A stretch of 64,000 nt of DNA, taken from the NCBI RefSeq assembly GCF_017814435.1, contig NZ_JAGJCB010000007.1:62001-126000 (forward strand), in the 5' to 3' direction. This document shows positions 54,828-61,745 of the stretch, in pieces. Every line of letters starts with the position of its first letter. The stretch's first letter is position 1. The notes below the pieces were generated by a model, which was not told the DNA's origin, did no database searches, and was given only the letters and a program-made list of their open reading frames with translations. Position numbers and translations under genes: made by a program. Origin of the DNA: Mariniflexile gromovii (GTDB lineage: Bacteria; Bacteroidota; Bacteroidia; Flavobacteriales; Flavobacteriaceae).

Positions 54828-55772
54828 TTATTCAGTTTGATTTTTTTTTATAAATTTTGAGGCAAGCATTCCTCCAGCGAGAGAAATCAAGATAACTCCA
54901 AGTGACAACCATTCAGGAATTTCTCCTTGATGAGAAATTATCATTTTTATGCCAACAAAAGCTAGAATTACAACTAAACTATAGTTGATGTACTTGAATT
55001 TGTCTAACATACCAACAACTAAAAAGAACATAGACCTTAATCCCATTATTGCAAGAATGTTAGAGCTGAAAACGATAAACGGATCTGCTGTAATTGCTAA
55101 TATTGCAGGAATGCTATCAATAGCAAAAAAGACATCGGTTAATTCTATTATTATCAGTGCTACGAATAATGGCGTAACATATTTGACACCATTTTTCATA
55201 ATGAAAAACTTATCACCTTCAACTTTGGTTGTAACTGGATATACATTAGAAATCCACTTATAAATTTTAAAATCGTGTGGGTCTTTTTGCTTGCTATGAC
55301 TAAATAACAATTTAAGAGCGGTTAAAATTAGGAATACTCCGAAGACATAAATCATCCAGCTAAATTTCGTAATAAGAGCTACTCCAAAAAGAATCATCAA
55401 TGCCCTAAAAACAATTGCACCCAAAACCCCATAAAAGAGTACTTCGTGTTGGTATTTCTTAGGAATTCCAAAAGAAGAAAAGATAAGTGCAATGATAAAA
55501 ATGTTATCAACACTCAATGAGAGTTCAATTAAATACCCTGTAATGTATTTTAATACTGCATTTGTGGGTGTTAAATTTGTAGGGTTCGCAATCCAATTAT
55601 TTTGAAAGGAAAGATAAACTATTCCCGAAAAAAGTATGGCACAAGTTACCCAAACACCTGTCCAAATGGCGGCCTCTTTTGTTTTTATTTCGTGGGGTTT
55701 GCGGTTAAATACGCCTAAGTCTAAGACTAAAGCAAAAACCACTATTACAATAAATACTGTCCAAACTATCAT
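54828..55772 (-). CDS. TerC/Alx-family integral membrane protein
   Basis: This 314-residue, about nine-helix protein has TerC signatures: 'SLSVDNIFIIALIFSSFGIPKKYQHEVLFYGVLGA', 'IELTDVFFAIDSIPAILAITADPFIVFSSNILAIMGLRS' with the conserved acidic residues, and 'GIKMIISH'. TerC/Alx proteins are implicated in manganese export and in metalation of secreted proteins, and in tellurite resistance in some clusters. No other ter genes are here. Its neighbours (CNNM, DedA) suggest a metal/envelope function. Confidence 0.9.
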   Translation of the reverse strand: MIVWTVFIVIVVFALVLDLGVFNRKPHEIKTKEAAIWTGVWVTCAILFSGIVYLSFQNNWIANPTNLTPTNAVLKYITGYLIELSLSVDNIFIIALIFSSFGIPKKYQHEVLFYGVLGAIVFRALMILFGVALITKFSWMIYVFGVFLILTALKLLFSHSKQKDPHDFKIYKWISNVYPVTTKVEGDKFFIMKNGVKYVTPLFVALIIIELTDVFFAIDSIPAILAITADPFIVFSSNILAIMGLRSMFFLVVGMLDKFKYINYSLVVILAFVGIKMIISHQGEIPEWLSLGVILISLAGGMLASKFIKKNQTE

Positions 55773-55824
55773 AAGTTATTTTATAAATTGTGGGTTAACT
55801 TTGTTTAAAAATCAAATAAATCGC

Positions 55825-56052
55825 CTAAAATCCCTTATTTTTATTATGGTAGTTGTTTTTTTCGGCATAATAGCGTTCCTTATCAAGATAGTTGTTTCTC
55901 TTTGGATTTGATGGTTGCTGAACTGAGCGTTCGATAATCTTATCCAGTTCACTACGGTCTAACCAAATACCTCGACCATTAGGACAATAATCAATTTCAA
56001 TTCCATTACGGTCTGCCATTACCAAGGCTACATTACATGTTGGACATTTCAT
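55825..56052 (-). CDS. zf-TFIIB-type small protein, fourth zinc ligand replaced
   Basis: The 75-residue protein follows the zf-TFIIB pattern: 'MKCPTCNVALVMADRNGIEID' supplies the first CxxC pair, then 'YCPNGRGIWLDRSELDKI'. The second pair is normally CPxC; here it is C-P-N-G, a single-base change from TGT to GGT. The C-terminal half is polar and low-complexity, rich in Asn, Tyr and Lys. Zinc binding may be weakened or lost. Function of the family is unknown. It lies between DedA and TerC, all in the same direction. Confidence 0.8.
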   Translation of the reverse strand: MKCPTCNVALVMADRNGIEIDYCPNGRGIWLDRSELDKIIERSVQQPSNPKRNNYLDKERYYAEKNNYHNKNKGF

Positions 56053-56078
56053 AGTTTTCTTTTTTTATATTCAATTGT

Positions 56079-56729
56079 TTAATTATTTGCTTTCTTTTTA
56101 ATGTATAATTTTATGATTACCGGCGCAGTAACGATTATTACCAAACCTATTAAAATATATTCCAAATTACTTTCAACCCAAGGAACATCGCCTAAAACAT
56201 AACCTAATAATGTGATACTACCTACCCATACAATTGCACCGATAATATTGTAGAACGCAAACTTTTTGAAATTCATCTCTACTGTGCCAGCAATAATTGG
56301 AGCAAAAGTTCTTACTATGGGCAAGAAGCGCGCGATAGCAATCGCGAAGGCTCCTCTTTTTTCATAAAAATCGTGTGCCGTTTGAATATGTTTTCGTTTT
56401 AAAAACCAAGTGTCTTCTTTTATGTTAATTACCTGTTTGAATTTATAGCCAAACCAATACCCAAAGAAGTTCCCTAGAATAGTGGATCCTGTAAACAAGG
56501 TCATCCAAAACAAAAGGTTAATAGATTGGTCAGTAAATGGATATGGAGTTTCGTTGGCAGAGGCAATCACTATTCCCGAAATAAACAAAAGAGGATCTCC
56601 TGGTAGAAAAAAACCAATTATTATCCCTGTTTCAATAAATAAGATCAATAAGACCAAATATAATCCACCATTTTTCATTATCCAATCGGGGTGTAATAGG
56701 TATTGGAGCGATTCTAATATAACATCCAT
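56079..56729 (-). CDS. DedA-family membrane protein (second copy)
   Basis: A 216-residue DedA/VTT protein: 'ETGIIIGFFLPGDPLLFISGIV', 'GNFFGYWFGYKFKQV', 'AIAIARFLPIVRTFAPIIAGTVEMNFKKFAFYNIIG'. It shares the RFLPI-RTFAP signature with the gene at 50510, but its N-terminus and loops differ. It is the first gene of the DedA - zinc finger - TerC - CNNM run and diverges from the TetR gene across a palindromic operator, so it is the probable target of that regulator. Confidence 0.9.
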   Translation of the reverse strand: MDVILESLQYLLHPDWIMKNGGLYLVLLILFIETGIIIGFFLPGDPLLFISGIVIASANETPYPFTDQSINLLFWMTLFTGSTILGNFFGYWFGYKFKQVINIKEDTWFLKRKHIQTAHDFYEKRGAFAIAIARFLPIVRTFAPIIAGTVEMNFKKFAFYNIIGAIVWVGSITLLGYVLGDVPWVESNLEYILIGLVIIVTAPVIIKLYIKKKANN

Positions 56730-56779
56730 TAATTTATTTTTAGTTTTTTTGACTCACAAAAGTAGCAATACAATTTTAA

Positions 56780-56830
56780 ATAATAGCATTACTATTATAA
56801 ATAAACGTTAAACTTTTTTACTTATCTTTG
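56780..56830. promoter_or_regulatory. TetR operator palindrome and -7 box in the dedA/tetR divergent region
   Basis: ATAATAG-CATTA-CTATTAT (56780-56798) is a perfect 7-bp inverted repeat with a 5-bp centre, a typical TetR-family operator shape. TATCTTTG at 56823-56830 matches the -7 consensus for the tetR gene, 33 bp before its ATG. The palindrome is 51 bp before the DedA start, where it could block or control both promoters. Confidence 0.6.
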
Positions 56831-56862
56831 TCAGCAAATATTTCGGGCAGGAAACATTTATT

Positions 56863-57540
56863 ATGGAAGTTGAGTTTAAAATAAAAATGAATGAAGGTTT
56901 ATATCTTCGCAACCCAGAAGATACGGAGTTGGGAAGAAAAATTCTGAAACACAGCGTAGAGCTTATTTATAAGTTGGGTTTTGAAGCCTTCACATTTAAA
57001 AAACTTGCGGAAGATATTGGTTCAACAGAAGCGGGGATTTATCGTTATTTTGAAAATAAACATAAATTATTGATTTATATTACTGCCTGGTATTTTGGGT
57101 GGGTTGAATTTCAAATAAGTTTTCAAACCAATAATATAGAAGTTCCTAAAGTTAAACTTCAAAAAATAATAAGTTTATTATCGTTCCCAATTGAGGATGA
57201 TATACAAACGAGTTATATAGATGAAAGCTTGCTTCATCCTGTGATTGTTGCAGAAGGCTCCAAAGCTTATTTAACGAAGCAAGTTGCGGAAAATAACAAA
57301 TTACAATTTTTCCAACCGTATAAAGATTTATGTACATTGATTGGCAATGTCATTTTAGAATATAACCCTAAATACAAATTTCCTAAATCGTTAGCTTCTA
57401 CGATTGTTGAAATAGCACACTTTCAAAACTTTTTTATGCACAATCTTTCATCACTTACCGATTTTGGTAAAAGGGATAAAGAGACTGAAATAGTTGAATT
57501 TTTAAATGATTTAGTTTTTTCAAGTATAGACAAAAGTTAA
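56863..57540 (+). CDS. TetR/AcrR-family transcriptional regulator
   Basis: This 225-residue protein has an N-terminal TetR helix-turn-helix: 'ILKHSVELIYKLGFEAFTFKKLAEDIGSTEAGIYRYFENKHKLLIYI' spans residues 27-74 in broken form with the classic Y-R-Y-F-E-N-K recognition end. The rest is a helical ligand domain without recognisable specificity. It is transcribed away from the DedA/TerC/CNNM genes. The shared palindrome suggests it regulates itself and that operon. The ligand is unknown. Confidence 0.9.
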   Translation: MEVEFKIKMNEGLYLRNPEDTELGRKILKHSVELIYKLGFEAFTFKKLAEDIGSTEAGIYRYFENKHKLLIYITAWYFGWVEFQISFQTNNIEVPKVKLQKIISLLSFPIEDDIQTSYIDESLLHPVIVAEGSKAYLTKQVAENNKLQFFQPYKDLCTLIGNVILEYNPKYKFPKSLASTIVEIAHFQNFFMHNLSSLTDFGKRDKETEIVEFLNDLVFSSIDKS

Positions 57541-58459
57541 CTATTGAAAACTATTTAATTTGCAAAGTTGACATATTTTGTGCTACCTATTGGAAGCCTA
57601 CAGGCAACGTTTATTTAGGAAAGTTGCATATTTGTGTACGAGGCTTTTAGAAGTAAAATCTAATATAACAAAGGGGGCTCGGACTCTTTGGTTAATCACT
57701 AATTTGAGCATTATTTTTATACGGTTAGACAGCTATTTAACATTCAATATTAACCGTTACTGAAATGCTACAAATTCCAACTGTTAAAAAAATCAGTCCG
57801 ACCAGTACTGTAAAATTAAACTAAAAATATTAATTTTTTTTATTTTCCAATAACGAATTTTTTAGGTTCTTTTGGATCACATATAATCTCAATCTGTATA
57901 TCAATATTCTTTAATAAGTTCGAATTTTACTTTAATGATAGCATGTTTTTTCTTAACTTGAATTCCATTTTTTAGATGCTAATTCGACAGTTAGTGTTTT
58001 ATGTCCGTCAGTGTTTGGTTCGTCTTACAGAAGAGGTGTGCTTAATAAATATATCTTTGATAAAATTGCTCAAACCAGAGAATAAACACAAATACGGATT
58101 ACCAGATTATATTTATCATAGACCACATGAATTGGATAACACTCTACATAGAAACAGAAGTATTATTTTAGAAGTTTTGGAAAATTAAATAATCATAAAA
58201 AAGGAGACCAATAAATTCGGCACATTACCCTGCATTGCGCGAAAAGCTGCATTTCGGAAAAAGAGCTTCATTAAAAAAATCTTACATGATTTCAAACTTT
58301 TTAGATTTATTCTTCGTATTTTCAATTCTTATTACAGAAAAGACATTACATTTTTGGAAATAATAGTATTTTTTTGTCCTGATATATCGGGATGAAAAGG
58401 ATTTCCATGATAAAAACAATGAAAAAATGAAAAATTTAAGCCCAAAAAAAACAATACAA
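57541..58459. other. Gene-poor gap with a possible decayed coding fragment
   Basis: This 919-bp AT-rich stretch has no convincing intact gene. At 58030-58188 the plus strand reads, across one frame change, 'YRRGVLNKYIFDKIAQTRE' and then 'NKHKYGLPDYIYHRPHEL ... RNRSIILEVLEN'-stop, which looks protein-like and may be the tail of a lost gene. I do not recognise the family. Sequence after 58190 up to the IS110 element shows nothing clear. Confidence 0.3.
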
Positions 58460-59455
58460 TTAAGCGACACTTTTTTGATATGGCTTTTGCCTTTTAATAA
58501 CAGCACAAACTCTCAAAATGAGTTTGTTTCTTACATTATTAAGGATAAGCATTTTATTTTTTCCTTCATCAGCCTTACGTTTATAGTAAATTTTAAGTTC
58601 TGGGTCATATCTGACCGCAGACAAGGCACACATATGCAAGTGCCTTTTCATCGTTTTGTTAGCCATGTGGTGCACTCTGGATCTTTTTTGTACGGAAGAG
58701 CCAGAAGTATGCTCAAAGGGTACAACACCACAATAGCAAGCCAGTTGTTTGGCTTCTTGATACCTGGTAAAGAAGTTTGTAAAAATAATGAGATATAAAG
58801 CCGTCATGATACCAATTCCTGTAACTGAAGTAACAAGTCCTACAGTTGTATTTAGCTTTTCATCAGCAAGAATGAAAGCTTGTAAATCTGCTTCTATTCG
58901 TTTAATCTCATCATCGAGGCATTTGTTGGTCTTTCTAATCTGTTTTTCGGCAAGCTTTCCCAGCTCAGGAGCAAAATGGTTTACTTCATTTGGGTATTTA
59001 TTTAAATCCGCTTTGAAGTTCACAAGTTGTTCCCTTGCTTTGATAAGAATCTTTATTTTTTCAAGAATTTCAGGAATTGGTTTGTACATTTCCATCTCAT
59101 TACAGTTTTTAACTGCATATTGGGCTATACGAATGGCATCTATTTTGTCGTTCTTACCGCGTTGTATTCCTAAACTACGGGTAATTCTTAAAGACATCTC
59201 CACACAGAAAACAGCTTCTGTTTCTAAAAGTTTTGTGATAAGTAAGTTTCCGTATATACCTGTATGCTCCATACAAATAAGAGTCTCATTTAAAGGCATT
59301 CGCTGGTTTTTTAGCAGTTTTAAAAATGCTTTGACACCTTTGATGGAATTGTCAAATAAAAATGATTTTATAGTCTCTCCATTGATGATAGCGACATCGA
59401 ATGTGTGTTTGGATACATCTATCCCAACAAAGTACAGAAAGTCTGATTTTTTCAT
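58460..59455 (-). CDS. IS110-family transposase (DEDD recombinase)
   Basis: An intact recombinase of 331 residues from the Met at 59455 (the frame is open 14 codons further, but 'MKKSDFLYFVGIDVSK' is the family start). The RuvC-like DEDD domain shows D13 in 'GIDVSK', the Glu in 'CMEHTGIYGN' and the two Asp in 'GKNDKIDAIRIA'. The C-terminal Tnp domain has 'SVTGIGIMTALYLI' and 'YCGVVPFEHTSGSSVQKRSRVHHMANK', with the catalytic Ser region. It should cut and join DNA guided by a bridge RNA encoded in its own non-coding end. In the IS110 subgroup that end lies 5' of the gene, where two structured repeats are found. Confidence 0.93.
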   Translation of the reverse strand: MKKSDFLYFVGIDVSKHTFDVAIINGETIKSFLFDNSIKGVKAFLKLLKNQRMPLNETLICMEHTGIYGNLLITKLLETEAVFCVEMSLRITRSLGIQRGKNDKIDAIRIAQYAVKNCNEMEMYKPIPEILEKIKILIKAREQLVNFKADLNKYPNEVNHFAPELGKLAEKQIRKTNKCLDDEIKRIEADLQAFILADEKLNTTVGLVTSVTGIGIMTALYLIIFTNFFTRYQEAKQLACYCGVVPFEHTSGSSVQKRSRVHHMANKTMKRHLHMCALSAVRYDPELKIYYKRKADEGKNKMLILNNVRNKLILRVCAVIKRQKPYQKSVA

Positions 59456-59502
59456 AATAGAAGGTTTAAAAAATGTAACATGTAAGATTAAACACAACCA
59501 AG

Positions 59503-59653
59503 AATCTGAGGTATCATCTAATCCCTAATAATAGGTCTGTAAACCTGAATTTCCATTTGATGCCAATTCAGATATAACCGATAAAGGATTTAATCCGACC
59601 TTATAAGTCCGAAACTTTGAAGAGCAATTAATTCTCCTTTATCGGTTTGGTTG
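59503..59653 (-). ncRNA. Candidate IS110 bridge RNA, copy A
   Basis: Read on the minus strand (the transposase direction), it has a 13-bp stem AACCGATAAAGGA / TCCTTTATCGGTT closing a loop of about 46 nt that holds an inner CTTATAAG hairpin. A second domain is closed by TCTGA / TCAGA, with CTGAATT / AATTCAG and CCTA-TTAT-TAGG hairpins inside. Two stem-closed internal loops 5' of an IS110 recombinase fit the known bridge RNA plan (one loop for target, one for donor DNA). It begins about 50 bp before the transposase start. Guide bases cannot be assigned without the element ends. Confidence 0.6.
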
Positions 59654-59788
59654 CTATTCATAATTATTGAAGGTATAATATAGGATAAAAAACAATCCAA
59701 CCTTCTATATGAACAACAATATAGACCTGTTAAATACTAGTAAGTATTTAAAGATTAATTTTTTTGATATGATGTAAACACAATTTAT

Positions 59789-59932
59789 AATCTGAATTAT
59801 CATCGAAACCCTAATATTAGGTCTTAAAGCCTGTATTTCCATTTGATACGATTCAGAGATAACCGATAAAGAAATTTAAAAGTATAAGCCCAAAGCTTTA
59901 TTCGCGTTTAATTCTTCTTTATCGGTTGGTTG
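59789..59932 (-). ncRNA. Second, diverged bridge-RNA-like element, copy B
   Basis: It aligns with copy A from end to end. The main stem is AACCGATAAAGAA / TTCTTTATCGGTT, so the fifth-from-last pair positions changed together (GG/CC region to GA/TC), keeping pairing. The second domain is closed by TCTGAAT / ATTCAGA and keeps the CCTAATATTAGG hairpin and a shared 'ATCAAATGGAAAT' segment. The loop sequences differ most, as expected if guide sequences differ. It may be the remaining left end of an older IS110 copy or a second working guide RNA. Confidence 0.55.
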
Positions 59933-60040
59933 TAATTTACAATTACGGAGGGTTTTCTTAAGTAAAAGATAAAGTTCATTTTAAGGAACGATTATCTTAA
60001 AAGAAAGCTCTATGTAAATGACATTGCGAATCTAAGGGAA

Positions 60041-60084
60041 GAGCAAGAGCAAGAGCAAGAGGGTAACACGCTACGCGATGTTAC
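60041..60084 (+). repeat. Short GAGCAA tandem repeat and adjacent hairpin
   Basis: GAGCAA is repeated three times (60041-60058), followed by an inverted repeat GTAACA / TGTTAC (60063-60068 and 60079-60084) with a GC-rich centre. It lies in the gap between the IS110 end and the BfmA-like gene. It is too short for CRISPR; it could be slippage sequence or a nick/transfer-related structure. Confidence 0.35.
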
Positions 60085-60210
60085 TTATTTCCATCTGTTT
60101 GGTTTTCAGTCGATTAAATCGTTAATTTTCTTTGCCTATTTTTAAAATTGCGTTAACTTGAACGCTGAGACCAATAGAATCAGCGTTTCATTGTAACAAT
60201 CTCATAAAAT

Positions 60211-60750
60211 ATGGACGATTTTAATACCATTCGGCTAAGGAAAAAGACCATCAATAATTTTAAGGAATATTCGAAAATGATAAGCCCCAACTATTCGGAA
60301 ACCCTGGATTATATGATTGCCTACTTTAAGGACAACAACATTTCGCCCTACGACCTACCAAATAAGTTTGGCCTAAAGCCTCTCATTAATGACCTCAATA
60401 AAAGAACGAATGCCATTGCTACCATATTAAGGGACATTGAGAAAAATCAACTTGAACCAACTAGACAAAGATTGGAATCGCTCTTCGATGCTATGGACGA
60501 GATAAAGGAGCCCATTTACATCGCTAAAAGCCTGCCGGAGATTGAAGCTTCAAAATCTGATACAGAAAGGATGCTGGATTATTATTCCAATGCGTATGAA
60601 AGTAAAAATAGAGAGCTACACCTTGTTAAGACCGAACTTAAAAACCTTGTGAAAAATTTATCTTGTGTAAAGAATACATTTGGCAAAGATTATTTCAGAC
60701 TGGATATGTCTAAAGAAAAATTAGAAGATATCAAGACCAGGTTGCTTTGA
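60211..60750 (+). CDS. BfmA/BtgA-like mobilization protein
   Basis: A 179-residue protein with a ribbon-helix-helix-like start ('FNTIRLRKKTINNFKEYSKMISPNYSETLDYMIAYF'), then 'NNISPYDLPNKFGLKPLINDLNKRTNAIATILRDIEKNQLEPT' in broken form and a coiled-coil tail. This matches the BfmA/BtgA family, accessory DNA-binding proteins of Bacteroides mobilizable elements. The relaxase gene that normally follows (BfmB/BtgB) is missing, so the mobilization module is incomplete. It would bind the transfer origin and help relaxosome formation. Confidence 0.82.
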   Translation: MDDFNTIRLRKKTINNFKEYSKMISPNYSETLDYMIAYFKDNNISPYDLPNKFGLKPLINDLNKRTNAIATILRDIEKNQLEPTRQRLESLFDAMDEIKEPIYIAKSLPEIEASKSDTERMLDYYSNAYESKNRELHLVKTELKNLVKNLSCVKNTFGKDYFRLDMSKEKLEDIKTRLL

Positions 60751-60922
60751 TGTTATTTTACAAGCCTAAATGATGTATCCTGTTACTTGATTTCCTCCTT
60801 CTCCAAAAACACTTCATAGTATTAGTTCGATAGATATTGGGGCTTTTAATCCGTAAAAGAATTGAAATGCCAACATTAAACGTACTCACTTTTATTATTG
60901 ATCAGAATTTTTAAATTTGTAA

Positions 60923-61126
60923 ATGGATCTTACCAATAGACAAACTAATATTATAAACATAGTTACCACTCTAGAAAAGGCAAGCTTGTCCACAATTAGA
61001 GCATTATTGGAAGAGCCTATTAGTATCCCAACTCTTAATAGGGAAATAGAGAAACTAATTTACCATAAGATACTTTATCAAATTGGCAGGGGAAGAACCA
61101 AAGCCTATGCCCTATCTCCCAATTAA
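60923..61126 (+). CDS. Small winged-helix DNA-binding protein
   Basis: A 67-residue protein that is almost entirely a winged helix: 'LTNRQTNIINIVTTLEKASLSTIRALL', then 'SIPTLNREIEKLIYHKILYQIGRGRTKAYAL', with the wing ending in R-G-R-T-K-A-Y. It resembles the N-terminal wHTH found on some ATP-binding or Fic-type regulators but stands alone here. It may be a regulator or the remaining domain of a larger protein. A perfect 16-bp direct repeat begins at its stop codon. Confidence 0.65.
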   Translation: MDLTNRQTNIINIVTTLEKASLSTIRALLEEPISIPTLNREIEKLIYHKILYQIGRGRTKAYALSPN

Positions 61127-61160
61127 AATTGAAAATATTATTTTAAATTGAAAATATTAT
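61126..61160 (+). repeat. Perfect 16-bp tandem direct repeat AAATTGAAAATATTAT
   Basis: The unit occurs at 61126-61141 and 61145-61160 with a 19-bp period, directly after the small winged-helix gene, whose stop codon shares its first base. It may be a replication-slippage product or a binding site. Confidence 0.5.
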
Positions 61161-61165
61161 AAAAA

Positions 61166-61267
61166 CTACCGCACTCGCTTTGGTCGAGCTTGGTTCATTT
61201 TTAAAGCGAAGGATTCCCCAGGCTCAAAATCGGAGTCATATAAAAATTCGTTTTTAAAAAGCCAATC
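61166..61267 (-). pseudogene. Possible C-terminal fragment of a lost coding sequence
   Basis: On the minus strand an uninterrupted frame from 61267 reads 'DWLFKNEFLYDSDFEPGE' and then 'SFALKMNQARPKRVR' before a stop at 61166. There is no start codon, and a stop codon precedes it. Base composition is richer in GC than the surroundings. It looks like the tail of a decayed mobile-element gene; I do not recognise the family. Between 61268 and 61394 nothing else is evident. Confidence 0.35.
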
Positions 61268-61394
61268 TTAAATCCATCCCTTTAAAAACGGATTACCCCG
61301 TATGGCGTGAAATACCTTGCCACTTGCCGACTATGTACATTGCTTAATCCATTGTGGTTAGAATGCATCTAATATATTTACCTTAGCTTTTCTT

Positions 61395-61745
61395 TTAGTT
61401 ATCCTTCTTTTTGTTCTTTGAAAGGATTTCAGTGACCCTGTCCATGCAGAACATCTGATCATGTGGCAAGAGGTCGATGACCATTTCGAGTACCTTGGTC
61501 ACACTACTTATTGGTGTTTTATTGCTATGCTTGGGGTAAACAAAAGTTCCATTGCCATCCAAGGCATAATAACATACTTCCAAGAGTGCCGAAATGCTGC
61601 TTGTAATGTCCTCATTATCGAATACCTCAAATCCGATGGTCTTTCGTATCCTATTCCCATAAGCTTCCGTGTTTACTCCAGGGAAGTTTTGAATGTGCTT
61701 CTTAATTGCTTTCAATTTCTTTTTATATTTCTTTTTTTCTTTCAT
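61395..61745 (-). CDS. Small protein related to the C-terminal domain of the upstream HEPN protein
   Basis: The 116-residue protein is Lys-rich at its start ('EKKKYKKKLKAIKKHI'), then has a globular part ending 'VTKVLEMVIDLLPHDQMFCMDRVTEIL'. That ending matches 'IKEVLGYVLDMIPHNEMKLLDVIKDLV' at the C-terminus of the neighbouring 387-residue protein, and 'SALLEVCYYALDG' matches 'LLKVCIIAMESDYY'. So it is a free-standing paralog of that domain. The start overlaps the upstream stop as TAATG, which implies translational coupling. A partner or modulator role is inferred; no function is known. Confidence 0.75.
   Translation of the reverse strand: MKEKKKYKKKLKAIKKHIQNFPGVNTEAYGNRIRKTIGFEVFDNEDITSSISALLEVCYYALDGNGTFVYPKHSNKTPISSVTKVLEMVIDLLPHDQMFCMDRVTEILSKNKKKDN

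Larger units (their letters stand above)
58460..59932 (-). mobile_element. IS110-family insertion sequence with long 5' non-coding end
   Basis: The element comprises the transposase and at least about 475 bp of 5' non-coding sequence containing two structured repeats. IS110 elements lack clear terminal inverted repeats, so the exact ends cannot be fixed here. An imperfect inverted repeat (AAGAT..GTTC..GAAC..ATCTT, 59966-59998) lies just beyond the second repeat and may be outside it. Coordinates given are a minimum span. Confidence 0.6.

Noticed and set aside
55773-56078. Manganese (yybP-ykoY) riboswitch before terC
   Set aside because: Only short gaps exist between the TerC, zinc-finger and DedA genes, and no conserved fold of the class is visible.
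58788-59528. Long plus-strand open frame opposite the IS110 transposase
   Set aside because: It lies fully antisense to a clear transposase, has a low-complexity Ser/Ile-rich product and no family features.
60041-60061. GAGCAA repeats as a CRISPR array
   Set aside because: Units are 6 bp and contiguous with no spacers, and no cas genes are present.
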